From assembly GCF_003001695.1 (NCBI RefSeq), contig NZ_PVYX01000002.1, positions 1,798,001 through 1,862,000 on the forward strand: 64,000 nt of DNA, in the 5' to 3' direction. The stretch comes from Flagellimonas meridianipacifica (GTDB taxonomy: Bacteria; Bacteroidota; Bacteroidia; Flavobacteriales; Flavobacteriaceae). Both the position numbers and the translations under genes were made by a program. The notes below the pieces were generated by a model, which had not been told where the DNA came from, searched no databases, and worked only from the letters and a program-made list of their open reading frames with translations. Positions 7,934 to 18,626 of the stretch are shown here, one piece after another. Each line of letters starts with the position of its first letter. Position 1 is the stretch's first letter.

Positions 7934-10618
7934 TTGCAATCAAACAAACATCTTTTCATATTCCTATTTGTTATCCTAGGCTTTTCGATGCATTCTTTTG
8001 CTCAGGAAGACCCAATAACACCCCTCCCCATCAAGGCGATACAGGATAGTATAGTGGCCCCATTGCTCCCGGCCAACATTTTAAATGACTCTATTCCCCT
8101 GGATTCGGTGCAGTCCGATACCGTGCCGAAAAAGGAAGCTGCTCTTCTAGACCAAATCAAATACAAGGCTAAAGATTACGTCAAGTTGAGTCAATCGGAA
8201 AACAAGATTTACCTCTATGATGAAGCCGAAATCTATTATCAGGACACAGAACTAAAAGCCGGAATAATTGTCTTGGATTATATTGCCAATGAGGTGTACG
8301 CAGGACGTATTAAAGATTCGACCGGCACCTATTCCCAATTTCCTTATTTTAAACAGGGGGGCAATGAAGTACGACCAGATTCCATAAGATTTAATTTTGA
8401 TACGCAAAAGGCGCTCATTTGGAATTCAAGAACGGAACAACAAGCAGGATTGGGTCAATTGGGGAGTGATGCCATGAAAGTTTATGCCGAGATTACAAAG
8501 AAGGAAAATGATTCTGTTTATTTCTTAAGTGAAGGGAAGTTAACTACTTCAAAGGATACGGTTAATCCTGATTATTACATTCGTATAAGAAAAGCGAAAT
8601 TTGTCCCCAAGAAGAAAATAATAGCGGGCTTCAGTAATATGTATATTGCTGATGTACCTACACCAATTGCGCTACCATTTGCGTATTTTCCGCTTACCAC
8701 GGGGAGAACGGCAGGGCTAATTTTTCCCACCTTTGGAAACGACCCCCAAAGAGGGTATTTTATTCAAAATGGTGGCTATTATTTTCCTTTCAATGATTAT
8801 GTTGACCTAAGCCTAACAGGGGATTACTATACCAATGGTAGTTTTGGCTTTAGGGGGCAATCCATTTATACGAAACGCTACAAGTTTAGGGGAAATATCA
8901 ACTTTAGCTTTGAAAACCTAATCCAAAGTCAAAGAGGTTTTGATGATTTCAGTAGGTCCAGCAACTATAATATACGCATTCAGCATAGCCAAGACCCTAA
9001 GGCCAGTCCGAATTCTCGATTTTCGGCTTCGGTGAACTTAGGGAGTAGTCAGTTTTTCACCAATTCCTTAAACCAAATCAATAGAAATGATGTGCAGACC
9101 AACACCTTTGCCTCTTCCATCAGTTATTCAAAGACGTTTCCTGCTTATCCTTCGGTGAATACCAGCATAACCTTAAGCCATACTCAGAACTCTAGAACTG
9201 AGCAAATCGTAATGTCTTTACCAACTTTCCAAGCCAGTATGGAACGTATTTTTCCTTTTGCCAAAAGGGATGGGATTAAAAAAGGACTCATTCAGAATGT
9301 CAATTTTCAGTATGACGTAAATGCACAAAATACCATAACCACGGACGAACAGAACTTTTCTTTTGATGACGCTCGGATTGGTGCCAGACACAGAATTCCC
9401 CTTGCTACAAATTTTAAAGTGGCCAAATATTTGAGTGTTACGCTTAATGGAAATTACGAGGACGTCTGGACCCTAGAGACCATAAACAGGAGGTTTGATG
9501 AGGACCTACAGGAAACGGTTACTGACACTATTGCCGGATTCGACCGTTTCAATCGATATAACTTTGGAGCGTCCGTAGGAACAACAGTGTACGGGACATT
9601 TAATTTTGGGGAGGATAAAAAAATACAGGCAATACGCCATGTAATGCGCCCCTCCATTAGCTATAACTATGCCCCTTCATTCGAGCAATTTTTCGACACT
9701 TTTGTTGATGGAAATGGAGAAGAGGTTCAGTTTACTCCTTTTGAAACCAGCCTATATGGAAGACCCTCTTTGAATCGTAGCAACTCCATGAGTTTTTCGT
9801 TACAAAACACGTTGGAAGCCAAGGTCAGGGATAAAGATTCTACAGCTACGGAACCTAGAAAGGTAAGCATCTTGAGCAATCTAACCTTTACAACCAGCTA
9901 TAATTTTGAAGCGGATTCCCTTAGATTGAGCCCCATCAATATGAATGGTGCCACAGAAATCATAAAAAATGTCCCAATAAATTTTGCCGCTACTTTTGAT
10001 CCATTTGCCATAGACAATAATGGAAGACGTATCAATACACTGAACATTAACAATGGTGGCGGACTGTTTCGACTCACCTCAGCAAGAATCAATACGGGAT
10101 TCTCATTAAACAGTGATATGTTTAAAAAGGGAGGAGCTAAAAAAAGTGAGGAAGATTCGGACCAAGAACAAGATCCTGGTTACGGAGACAATCCATTTGC
10201 TTTAAATGACAGAGCACGAACCGGGGAAACTTTTTTTCAGCGAGAAGAGGATGATCAGGGAAATGTAGAAAATCCCACGTATTCCAATAAACTGCCATGG
10301 GACGCTCGTTTTACCTATGTAGCTACTTACAACAATAACAACAGGCAAAGAGAGTTGACCAACCACTCCCTAATGTTTTCAGGAAACATTAAACTTACTC
10401 CTAAATGGGAGGTGGGATTTAACTCTGGATATGATATTAGAAACAAGGGGTTTACAGATACCCGATTTATTTTTAACAGGGACTTGGATAGCTTCCGTAT
10501 TAGTTTTGATTGGACGCCTTTTGGGCAATTTGAGCGTTGGTATTTCTTTATCGGCATTAAGAGCTCCATCCTTAGTGACCTGAAATGGGAAAATAGGAGC
10601 CAACCTTTCAGAAGATAG
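7934..10618 (+). CDS. lptD: LPS-assembly protein LptD (outer membrane)
   Basis: An 894-residue outer-membrane protein. It has a signal peptide (residues 1-23, ending MHSFAQ), then a periplasmic OstA/LptA-like beta-jellyroll at about residues 65-250 containing YDEAEIYYQDTELKAG. A long LptD beta-barrel of alternating aromatic and polar strands reaches the C-terminus. LptD works with LptE to insert lipopolysaccharide into the outer leaflet. The start is a TTG, the only codon that keeps the whole signal peptide; the next ATG would truncate it, and an in-frame stop lies about 46 bp upstream. The Bacteroidota form lacks many of the cysteines used for disulfide-based maturation in E. coli. ridA follows after 34 bp. 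Confidence 0.85.
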   Translation: MQSNKHLFIFLFVILGFSMHSFAQEDPITPLPIKAIQDSIVAPLLPANILNDSIPLDSVQSDTVPKKEAALLDQIKYKAKDYVKLSQSENKIYLYDEAEIYYQDTELKAGIIVLDYIANEVYAGRIKDSTGTYSQFPYFKQGGNEVRPDSIRFNFDTQKALIWNSRTEQQAGLGQLGSDAMKVYAEITKKENDSVYFLSEGKLTTSKDTVNPDYYIRIRKAKFVPKKKIIAGFSNMYIADVPTPIALPFAYFPLTTGRTAGLIFPTFGNDPQRGYFIQNGGYYFPFNDYVDLSLTGDYYTNGSFGFRGQSIYTKRYKFRGNINFSFENLIQSQRGFDDFSRSSNYNIRIQHSQDPKASPNSRFSASVNLGSSQFFTNSLNQINRNDVQTNTFASSISYSKTFPAYPSVNTSITLSHTQNSRTEQIVMSLPTFQASMERIFPFAKRDGIKKGLIQNVNFQYDVNAQNTITTDEQNFSFDDARIGARHRIPLATNFKVAKYLSVTLNGNYEDVWTLETINRRFDEDLQETVTDTIAGFDRFNRYNFGASVGTTVYGTFNFGEDKKIQAIRHVMRPSISYNYAPSFEQFFDTFVDGNGEEVQFTPFETSLYGRPSLNRSNSMSFSLQNTLEAKVRDKDSTATEPRKVSILSNLTFTTSYNFEADSLRLSPINMNGATEIIKNVPINFAATFDPFAIDNNGRRINTLNINNGGGLFRLTSARINTGFSLNSDMFKKGGAKKSEEDSDQEQDPGYGDNPFALNDRARTGETFFQREEDDQGNVENPTYSNKLPWDARFTYVATYNNNNRQRELTNHSLMFSGNIKLTPKWEVGFNSGYDIRNKGFTDTRFIFNRDLDSFRISFDWTPFGQFERWYFFIGIKSSILSDLKWENRSQPFRR

Positions 10619-10652
10619 CGTTATCTTTAAATTCAATTCACATTTTCATACT

Positions 10653-11033
10653 ATGAAAACCATTATCAATACACCTAAAGCCCCTGCTCCTATTGGGCCT
10701 TACAACCAAGCCGTGTTAATAAAAGATACCCTTTTTATTTCAGGACAAATCCCAATTAACCCTGCTACTGGTAATTTGGTTGAAGGAGACATTAAAGCTG
10801 AGACCAAGCAATCCATGGAAAATTTAAAAGCCATTTTAGTAGAGGCCGGAATGACTTTTGAGCATGTAGTAAAAACTTCAATTTTTATTAAGGATATGCA
10901 TCAATTTTCTGAAATCAATGAAGCTTATGGTGCTTATTTTGATGCTGAAACCGCTCCAGCCAGGGAGACTGTGGAGGTTGCTAATCTACCAGCTTTTGTA
11001 AATGTGGAGATATCTATGATTGCTATTAAATAG
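10653..11033 (+). CDS. ridA: RidA family enamine/imine deaminase
   Basis: A 126-residue protein covering the whole RidA (YjgF/YER057c/UK114) family: PKAPAPIGPYNQAV at the start, LFISGQIPINPATG, and a C-terminal block ending ARETVEVANLPAFVNVEISMIA. The family Arg (ARETVEVA) and the Glu near the C-terminus are present. RidA hydrolyses reactive 2-aminoacrylate and related imines made by PLP enzymes, releasing ammonia and a keto acid. It acts as a cytoplasmic trimer. The gene follows lptD after 34 bp, and its tail overlaps the convergent kinase gene by 8 bp. Confidence 0.93.
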   Translation: MKTIINTPKAPAPIGPYNQAVLIKDTLFISGQIPINPATGNLVEGDIKAETKQSMENLKAILVEAGMTFEHVVKTSIFIKDMHQFSEINEAYGAYFDAETAPARETVEVANLPAFVNVEISMIAIK

Positions 11034-11877
11034 TCTCTTTGTGAAATTCCATTAGACCTTCAATAGGTCTTCTACGGATAACACCCAAGATTAAATCGTT
11101 TCGCTCTAAAACAGTAGCTAATTCATCTCTGAGGAAATGGGCTATGCTTCCTACAAAATGGATAGGCACTTTAGTGGCCAATTCAAATTGCATGATGTAG
11201 TTGTTGACAAATTGCTGAAAGCCCTTGTCAATTACCCCTTTGCAGTACGGGTGTTCTTTATTCTCGATTATAAAGCGAGCAAAAGTGGCTAGATATGTAT
11301 TTGGATTTGGTTGTTTATATAGATGATCTTTTATTACATCTGCATCCAGGTTATAATCTTTGGCAAAACGGATTCCCAAATCCTGAGGCATCTTATGAAA
11401 GTAATAATCCCTTAAAAGCTTGCGCCCAAAAAAGTTCCCGCTTCCGTCGTCCATAAGAATGTAGCCCAAAGAGGTTACTTTTTGAAACAATTGATGACCA
11501 TCATAATAACTGCAATTGGAACCCGTCCCTAAAATACAGACTATACCTTGATGTCCAATTTTGGTTGTCGAATAGATTGCAGCATAAGTATCCTCCCTAA
11601 CTTCCGCTTTGGCATTGGGAAAGAAATCCTTGAAAATATCCTTCAGGAAATTCTTCATACGGTCGGTACCGCATCCAGCCCCATAAAAGTACAAGTGGCT
11701 TACTTGTTCCCTATTTTGGGACAAATCAAAATTGTTGGCCAGTCTGTCTTCGATTACCTCTCTTGAGAGGACCTCCGGACTCAATCCCAAGGTCTGGGTC
11801 AAAAAAAGTTCTTCTCCTTTTTCGTCAAGAGCAATCCAGTCGGATTTGGTAGCCCCACTGTCAACAATTAAAATCAT
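11026..11877 (-). CDS. BadF/BadG/BcrA/BcrD-type ATPase, N-acetylglucosamine kinase-like
   Basis: A 283-residue protein of the ASKHA fold. It starts with the phosphate-1 loop DSGATKSDW and has a second glycine-rich phosphate loop (GIVCILGTGSNCSYYDG) near residue 120, then DDGSGNFFGRKLLRDYY, a signature of the GlcNAc kinase-like BadF subfamily. The likely reaction is ATP-dependent phosphorylation of an amino sugar such as GlcNAc or its anhydromuropeptide products. That would fit the NagZ-type GH3 near the left edge, but the substrate is inferred. It lies downstream of gapA on the same strand, with a hairpin between the two genes. Confidence 0.85.
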   Translation of the reverse strand: MILIVDSGATKSDWIALDEKGEELFLTQTLGLSPEVLSREVIEDRLANNFDLSQNREQVSHLYFYGAGCGTDRMKNFLKDIFKDFFPNAKAEVREDTYAAIYSTTKIGHQGIVCILGTGSNCSYYDGHQLFQKVTSLGYILMDDGSGNFFGRKLLRDYYFHKMPQDLGIRFAKDYNLDADVIKDHLYKQPNPNTYLATFARFIIENKEHPYCKGVIDKGFQQFVNNYIMQFELATKVPIHFVGSIAHFLRDELATVLERNDLILGVIRRRPIEGLMEFHKETI

Positions 11878-11902
11878 AAGTTGGTTTTTAGGTTGAAACT
11901 AT

Positions 11903-11930
11903 GAGGGTGCCAATTAACACCAGCACCCTC
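11903..11930 (-). terminator. hairpin after gapA
   Basis: A perfect 8-bp inverted repeat GAGGGTGC/GCACCCTC with a 12-nt loop lies between the gapA stop and the kinase start. No uridine tract follows immediately, so it may be a weak terminator or a processing hairpin that separates expression of the two genes. Confidence 0.45.
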
Positions 11931-11955
11931 AAGTAATTTTATGTAAGATACTAAA

Positions 11956-12978
<1,023 letters not shown>

Positions 12979-13965
12979 TTATGTAGTCATTATGTCTGAA
13001 ACTCGTATAAGTTCTTCGTCAATTTCTGTGTGAGCCTTAATAGCCTCACTTATCGGGGTGAGTATAAGTTTAGTGTCCCGAATTCCAACCATATAATTGG
13101 ATTTTCCTTCTAGCAAGCTCTCAACTGCCTTAACACCCATCCTACTGGCCAAGACCCTGTCAAAACAAGTAGGGTTTCCTCCGCGTTGCATATGTCCCAG
13201 TACGGACACCCGAACATCATAAATAGGAAGGTGCTCTTCGACATATTCCTTGAGTTCAAAAACGTTCTTACCCGTTTTATCACCTTCAGCAACAATAACA
13301 ATACTCGAGGATTTTCCAGATTTCTTACTACGTTTCAAGGATTCCAATAATCTCTCAAGTCCCAAATTCTGTTCAGGGATAAGAATTTCTTCCGCTCCTG
13401 CCCCTACCCCAGCATTTAGTGCAATATGACCTACATCCCTACCCATCACTTCAACGAAAAAAAGACGGTTGTGTGAGCTAGCTGTATCTCTAATCTTGTC
13501 AATTGCCCCAACAACGGTATTTATGGCCGTATCAAATCCTATGGTATAGCTAGACCCTAAAATGTCATTATCTATTGTACCAGGAATACCTATCACTGGA
13601 AAATTAAATTCCTCATTCAAAGCCAAAGCACCGGCAAAGCTTCCATTACCGCCAATAACCACCAAAGCATCAATGCCTTCAGCTAATAATTGCTCATGTG
13701 CTTTTTTACGGCCGTCCGGAGTCCGGAAATCATCACAACGAGCGGATTTAAGTATAGTTCCACCTTTATTAATGATGTTATTTACACTACGGGCATCCAT
13801 TGGTTTAAAGTCCCCCTCAATCATCCCTTGATACCCTCTATAGATACCTACACACTCTAACTTAAGGTATGCGCAAGTTCGTACTACAGAGCGTATAGCG
13901 GCGTTCATTCCAGGTGAATCTCCCCCGGATGTAAACACGCCTATTTTTTTAATTTCTGAAGCCAT
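12979..13965 (-). CDS. pfkA: ATP-dependent 6-phosphofructokinase
   Basis: A 328-residue bacterial-type phosphofructokinase that phosphorylates fructose 6-phosphate to fructose 1,6-bisphosphate. It has the ATP-binding GGDSPGMNAAIR at the N-terminus and the substrate and catalytic motif GIPGTIDNDILGSSYTIGFDTA near residues 123-145. Also seen are VMGRDVGHIA and the allosteric-site region GHMQRGGNPTCFDR. A Bacteroidota-type promoter box and a palindromic operator candidate lie just upstream, and gapA follows, so this is probably a regulated glycolytic operon. Confidence 0.96.
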   Translation of the reverse strand: MASEIKKIGVFTSGGDSPGMNAAIRSVVRTCAYLKLECVGIYRGYQGMIEGDFKPMDARSVNNIINKGGTILKSARCDDFRTPDGRKKAHEQLLAEGIDALVVIGGNGSFAGALALNEEFNFPVIGIPGTIDNDILGSSYTIGFDTAINTVVGAIDKIRDTASSHNRLFFVEVMGRDVGHIALNAGVGAGAEEILIPEQNLGLERLLESLKRSKKSGKSSSIVIVAEGDKTGKNVFELKEYVEEHLPIYDVRVSVLGHMQRGGNPTCFDRVLASRMGVKAVESLLEGKSNYMVGIRDTKLILTPISEAIKAHTEIDEELIRVSDIMTT

Positions 13966-13982
13966 TGAACACTTTAAGTTGG

Positions 13983-13990
13983 CAAAACTA
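13983..13990 (-). promoter_or_regulatory. -7 box upstream of pfkA-gapA
   Basis: On the minus strand these eight bases read TAGTTTTG, an exact fit to the Bacteroidota -7 consensus TAnnTTTG. The box lies 18-25 bp upstream of the pfkA start, which would give a leader of about 10 nt. A -33 TTG is not obvious at the usual distance. Confidence 0.45.
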
Positions 13991-14037
13991 GGAAACTTTA
14001 TTTAATTAACGAATGAGATATTAAGTAATTTATAATC

Positions 14038-14060
14038 AACGTTTTTCGCAAACGTTTTCG
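14038..14060. promoter_or_regulatory. palindromic operator candidate upstream of pfkA-gapA
   Basis: AACGTTT and AAACGTT form a 7-bp inverted repeat (14038-14044 and 14050-14056). The right half also sits in a near-perfect 14-bp palindrome CGCAAACGTTTTCG (14047-14060). The AAACGTTT core resembles operators of LacI-family sugar regulators. It lies about 70 bp upstream of the predicted start of transcription, a place that suits activation, but the binding protein is unknown. Confidence 0.4.
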
Positions 14061-14090
14061 TAAAATTAAGGACAAAAAGATGCAAAAAAA

Positions 14091-17000
14091 TCACTCCAAA
14101 TTGGGTGAGCGTTTAGCCGTGCTATTTTTTGGTTTGAATCGTATGAGACTATCCTTTCCCATGATTTCTGTGGATTGGATTGGCGCCGATTTTTCTTCTG
14201 CTTTCGCTTTCTTTTTAAAAACCTTTTGCATCAAGTCTTTGAAGCTATTGAAATCCACTTGATATGAAAGCCCCAAACCTTGTGTATACCCTTGTCGTTC
14301 TGCAAAAAACTGCTGGATTTGATTTTCGCGGTTAAAAATCTTCGCACTGAGTGTACCTTCCTCATTCAGTAAAACCTGTACCTCAACATCCCCAGCAACC
14401 ACAGTTTCCGATACTCCTCCGACCGGAACCCCCAAGCGTCCGTTCACAAGGACTCTATCAGATATCTTTGTTGACACCGTAACCCCTATTCGATTCTCGG
14501 TTTGAATATCCGCTTCTGGGTTTAACAGCCCTTGTTCATAGGATACTCCAAAATTCAGTTTGTCGTTATCGCCTGCAAGTATCTGATTCAGCAAGCCCGA
14601 TGCGGTTTGGATAGCATTTCCAATAGCTATCTGTCCGCCATCAAAATTTGCATTCTGTTGATTCCAGAAAGTACCTTGGGCCATTAAAGAGAATGCATTC
14701 CTCTCTTTTACAGTCGGGTCTTGAAGTCTGTATTCCAATTCAGATTGAACCACTGAATTTGTTCCTGGAAAATCAATATCGAAACCGATGTTTGGATTTT
14801 CCAATTCTCCGCTAAGGCGTACTACCACTTCTGTAGGGATTCTTCCTCTGAAATTGTTACCATCCAGCAGTGGTGCGGGATTTGCATTAATGGCATAAAC
14901 TGCCTCCAAATTCAGTTGGGCGGCCAAAGGATCTCTTTCCCAAAGTATAGTACCACCGGGGCGTACCTGAAATGTTTTGTCAATAATTCCTCCATACCTA
15001 AAGTTGTATTCCCCCGTAACCGCTACAAATTCCCCATACATGTTGAACTTCCCGTTGGTATTAATTTCTATCAGCAGAATTCCTTCACCGGTTCCTTTGA
15101 GGGAACTCCCTGTATTTTGATCCACAACAATTTCAACTTCAGCATCTGGTGTAACGGCCAAATCAAAAGCCATTTCCAGACCTTCATAATCTTTCAGTAT
15201 ACGTTCATCCTTAAAAGTTTCTGTACCCTTCTTTTCAATGAAATTGATGAAGGAATAATCACCAACGGAGGTTACATCGCTCAAAGGTATTTTTAGGGAT
15301 GTACCTGGTCCTGTGGTAGCATCCACTGAAATGGTAAGCCCTTCCGTAGGACCATAAATACTTCCTGTACCATTGATAAAACCAGTACCGTAATACAGAG
15401 CTTCTTCATTAAATTCGGTATTGAGTATCATAAACCGATCGTTCCTGGTATCCACATCCAAGTCTAGAGACCAGTCTCCAAAAGCCGTATGGTTAATCGT
15501 ACCATCCAAGGTTGCTGTGGTACCCTCCGCCACATCGGAAAGACCAATGTTTTCAAAATAGAAGGTTTGATCAAAAAGACGGACCCGAGAGAATGGTGCA
15601 AAATCGTAATCCACATTTAGATAAGGTATACCCAAGCCTGCTTCATTAAGAGTCAAGTTCCCATTGATTGAGGGATTTTCTGCCTTGCCAATTACCTTTA
15701 CGTTACCACTGATTTTCCCCCGAATATTAGAAATGACATCCTCCCCCAAAGGACTGAACGGTTCCATCTCAAAATCGGTAAAGTTGGCCGTAAGATCGAG
15801 TCTTGTATCCTGATTTTTATTGGTAACCTTCCCGTTAATGGACATTTTCTCCCTTCCATTATCATCCAACCAGGTACTGATGCCAAATTGAGTTAGATCA
15901 TTGTTCCCAAAAATTCCAATCTCCAAATCACCCAATCTTGAATCATTTACAGTTAAGTTTTCAATGTTTAGACTGGAAGTTGGTAAGTACTTCCCCTCTT
16001 TTTGAAGAATGTTTAAAAAGCCATTTATAGTTCCATCCATCTTTAGACTATCCACTTCCGGGATAATTTTATTTAACGAAACTATTTTGAATTGCAGGTC
16101 CAAATCTTTGTAGGTTGAGTCAGCCAACTCTCCACGCAATCTAATCTGCTCTTCGTTTTCATTGTCCATCACTAAATCCTCTATCCAAATACTGTCCAGG
16201 GTTCTATTAAGAATTACCTTGTTTTTGGCATTGCCCTCTCGGTTCAATACCCAAGTGTTTCCCTTAAAGTTCATTTCTGACTTTTTGAGTCCAATTACAG
16301 ACTTGTTCTCTTGATTGAAGGTGTGGTAAAAGTTTAAATTGTAGCTATCGTCCAAACCACGGCCACCTTTAAACTCTGTTCTAAAAAACAAAGTGTCTTT
16401 CAGGGTTGTATTGATAAGGTTGAAATCTTTTACATCATAGTACAAAGTAGCCATGTCCTCTACCGATAAATACGTATTGAACAAGGTGTTTTTGTTATCT
16501 ATCTTTAATTCCAGGTTGTCAAACTCATTTCCGTAGGCCTTAATATTTGGTGATTTAAAGGTGAGTTTAAAATCTCCTTCATCCGCAACAATATCTCCCC
16601 TAATAAATGTATTTGCATCAAACGAAACCTCAGGAAAGAAAACATCAACTATTTTATTGTAAATTTTAAAATTGAAGCTCAGTTCCTGACCTTCTGAAAT
16701 CTCGAAAGGTCGATAGTTGGTGTAGATGCTTCCAACGGAGTTTTGAACTAACTTCCCAATTTCCTCTACCTTAAATTTTCCCTTTACATAACCTGTTATG
16801 ATATCAGGAGAGTTGATTTCTACAGTTCTGACTGTATCTGCATCAAAAGAGGATGAAACTGAAAAATCCTCGAAATAATAAGTATCGTTTTTGTTTTGAT
16901 AGGTTGTGTTCGAGAAGCGTATTTGTCCTACAATATTGTCCAACGTATTGCCCTCTATATCCATATTGAGGTTTCCTTTGAAAATGGATACGCTATCGTT

Positions 17001-18548
17001 AATGAAATTCAAGCGCTTCAAGTCAGCATGATCCACAGATGCAACAAAGTTGAATTTATTGACACCATCTCCAAAATCAGCCAATCCCTTAAAGTCGAAT
17101 TTAAAATTATCATCACTACTCAATAATGAACCGTCAAAAAGTTCCTCCTTTAATATTCCAGATACTTTTAGACCATTGTATTCATAACCGTTGAATTCCA
17201 ATTTGTAGACCTCTCCTATTACCTCGGTGTTCAAATATTCGGCAATGAATCCTTTTCCCTCAACATTGACATCCATGGTTGCCAGACCCAGTTGTTTGTT
17301 CTCTATAAATGTTCCCAAATCAAAATCAATAAGGGAGATAAATCCAATGTATGAGGCATCATCAATAGTTTGGATGTTGGTCATTTGCAAATCCGTATAA
17401 CTGCTACCAATGGCCGTATTCAGATTTACTTTTACATCCAACGAGGTCTCGGTAATCTCAGCGCTTCCTCGAACGGTAAACTGTCTAAGCTTTTGAAATG
17501 AAGAAGGAATACTTTTGCCCAAAATGTCAGGTAACAACGACCTAAGTTGGTAATAACTGGATGTTAGGTTCTCGATATCCCCTCTTAAAACAAAAGGGGC
17601 AGTACTACTGAAAAGATTTTGGAACGCAAAATCCCCTCGTATTCCGGTATTCTCAGACCTCAAAAACAAATCTTCTACCTTTAAATCATTCAAGAAACCA
17701 CTTATCTTGGACGAAAACGACACTACCTTGTTACTACCGAACTCATTATAAAATGTATTGATTTCATTTAATGCCACCGTAGATTCGTTAAATTCGGCTT
17801 TAACGTTCACTTTGTCCAAGAATTCAGAAAAATCCTCTCTGTTATAATCAAACACCAAGTTCCCAATAAGTTCAGATTGTGCTGTTTTGATTTGCAAAGA
17901 ATCAAACCTCATCTGCTGCTTGGTATATTTGAATTCAGTGGACAATTGCTCTAAGCGGATTCCACGTTTGCTATCCAATGCCAACTCGTTAATTGTAAGC
18001 GTCACCTCCGGACCCAGAATTTGAAAATCACTGGCTTTTATCTCCAAATTGGAAAAATTCAAAGTTTCTTCGGCTTCCAAATTTTCATCCACTAATTTGA
18101 ATTCTCCCTCAGAAATTTGAATCTCGTCCGAAGACATAAAAAATGGTGGTGTTCCGGGTGCCCTTGGTTTTCCATCATCCAATTTTTCGACAAAAATGTC
18201 CAAGTTGGTATCATTTTCACCTTCATAGGTTTTCAGGTGAAAAATAACCCCATCCAATTCAATGTCACCAAATTCCATGCTTCCATCGGCCATGTTGCGA
18301 AGATTTAGAATAGAGGTAGATAGTTTTTGTATATAGGCCAGGGTATCCTTTTTATGGTCCTCAACGTAAATGCCCTTGAGTCCGGTATTGAGACTGAAAA
18401 GGGAAAGACTCAATCTCTCTATGGAAATATTGGTGCCAAACTCCTCATTTAAAGATTTGGTAGCATATTGCCCCAGTCTGGTTTGCACCGCTGGTATGGA
18501 AAGTACCAACGACGCCAATACCATTATCAACAGAATGGATAACAGCAA
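14091..18548 (-). CDS. tamB: TamB-like translocation and assembly module protein (DUF490)
   Basis: A protein of about 1,485 residues. A hydrophobic N-terminal anchor leads into SIPAVQTRLGQYATKSLNEEFG, the usual start of Bacteroidota TamB proteins. Very long repetitive beta-strand segments of the AsmA/TamB bridge type follow. The C-terminal DUF490 domain (from about residue 1,150) includes a GTGEGILLIEI block and GDVEVQVLLNEEG. TamB spans the periplasm and is linked to outer-membrane biogenesis and lipid transport. The indicated start is a TTG; the frame stays open about 36 bp further upstream with plausible residues (KKFRKILVR) but no ATG or GTG, so the true N-terminus is uncertain. It is divergent from tsaD. 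Confidence 0.85.
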   Translation of the reverse strand: MLLSILLIMVLASLVLSIPAVQTRLGQYATKSLNEEFGTNISIERLSLSLFSLNTGLKGIYVEDHKKDTLAYIQKLSTSILNLRNMADGSMEFGDIELDGVIFHLKTYEGENDTNLDIFVEKLDDGKPRAPGTPPFFMSSDEIQISEGEFKLVDENLEAEETLNFSNLEIKASDFQILGPEVTLTINELALDSKRGIRLEQLSTEFKYTKQQMRFDSLQIKTAQSELIGNLVFDYNREDFSEFLDKVNVKAEFNESTVALNEINTFYNEFGSNKVVSFSSKISGFLNDLKVEDLFLRSENTGIRGDFAFQNLFSSTAPFVLRGDIENLTSSYYQLRSLLPDILGKSIPSSFQKLRQFTVRGSAEITETSLDVKVNLNTAIGSSYTDLQMTNIQTIDDASYIGFISLIDFDLGTFIENKQLGLATMDVNVEGKGFIAEYLNTEVIGEVYKLEFNGYEYNGLKVSGILKEELFDGSLLSSDDNFKFDFKGLADFGDGVNKFNFVASVDHADLKRLNFINDSVSIFKGNLNMDIEGNTLDNIVGQIRFSNTTYQNKNDTYYFEDFSVSSSFDADTVRTVEINSPDIITGYVKGKFKVEEIGKLVQNSVGSIYTNYRPFEISEGQELSFNFKIYNKIVDVFFPEVSFDANTFIRGDIVADEGDFKLTFKSPNIKAYGNEFDNLELKIDNKNTLFNTYLSVEDMATLYYDVKDFNLINTTLKDTLFFRTEFKGGRGLDDSYNLNFYHTFNQENKSVIGLKKSEMNFKGNTWVLNREGNAKNKVILNRTLDSIWIEDLVMDNENEEQIRLRGELADSTYKDLDLQFKIVSLNKIIPEVDSLKMDGTINGFLNILQKEGKYLPTSSLNIENLTVNDSRLGDLEIGIFGNNDLTQFGISTWLDDNGREKMSINGKVTNKNQDTRLDLTANFTDFEMEPFSPLGEDVISNIRGKISGNVKVIGKAENPSINGNLTLNEAGLGIPYLNVDYDFAPFSRVRLFDQTFYFENIGLSDVAEGTTATLDGTINHTAFGDWSLDLDVDTRNDRFMILNTEFNEEALYYGTGFINGTGSIYGPTEGLTISVDATTGPGTSLKIPLSDVTSVGDYSFINFIEKKGTETFKDERILKDYEGLEMAFDLAVTPDAEVEIVVDQNTGSSLKGTGEGILLIEINTNGKFNMYGEFVAVTGEYNFRYGGIIDKTFQVRPGGTILWERDPLAAQLNLEAVYAINANPAPLLDGNNFRGRIPTEVVVRLSGELENPNIGFDIDFPGTNSVVQSELEYRLQDPTVKERNAFSLMAQGTFWNQQNANFDGGQIAIGNAIQTASGLLNQILAGDNDKLNFGVSYEQGLLNPEADIQTENRIGVTVSTKISDRVLVNGRLGVPVGGVSETVVAGDVEVQVLLNEEGTLSAKIFNRENQIQQFFAERQGYTQGLGLSYQVDFNSFKDLMQKVFKKKAKAEEKSAPIQSTEIMGKDSLIRFKPKNSTAKRSPNLE

Positions 18549-18573
18549 TCGAACCAGTATTTTCCTAAATTTT

Positions 18574-18600
18574 TTGATAGGGCTTTATGTTTTACTTTTG
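18574..18600 (+). promoter_or_regulatory. promoter-like element upstream of tsaD
   Basis: TACTTTTG at 18593-18600 fits the Bacteroidota -7 consensus TAnnTTTG, and a TTG at 18574-18576 sits 16 bp upstream as a possible -33 element. The tsaD start follows 26 bp after the -7 box. Confidence 0.4.
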
Positions 18601-18626
18601 TACGACCAATTTTTGTTCCAAAGCCT

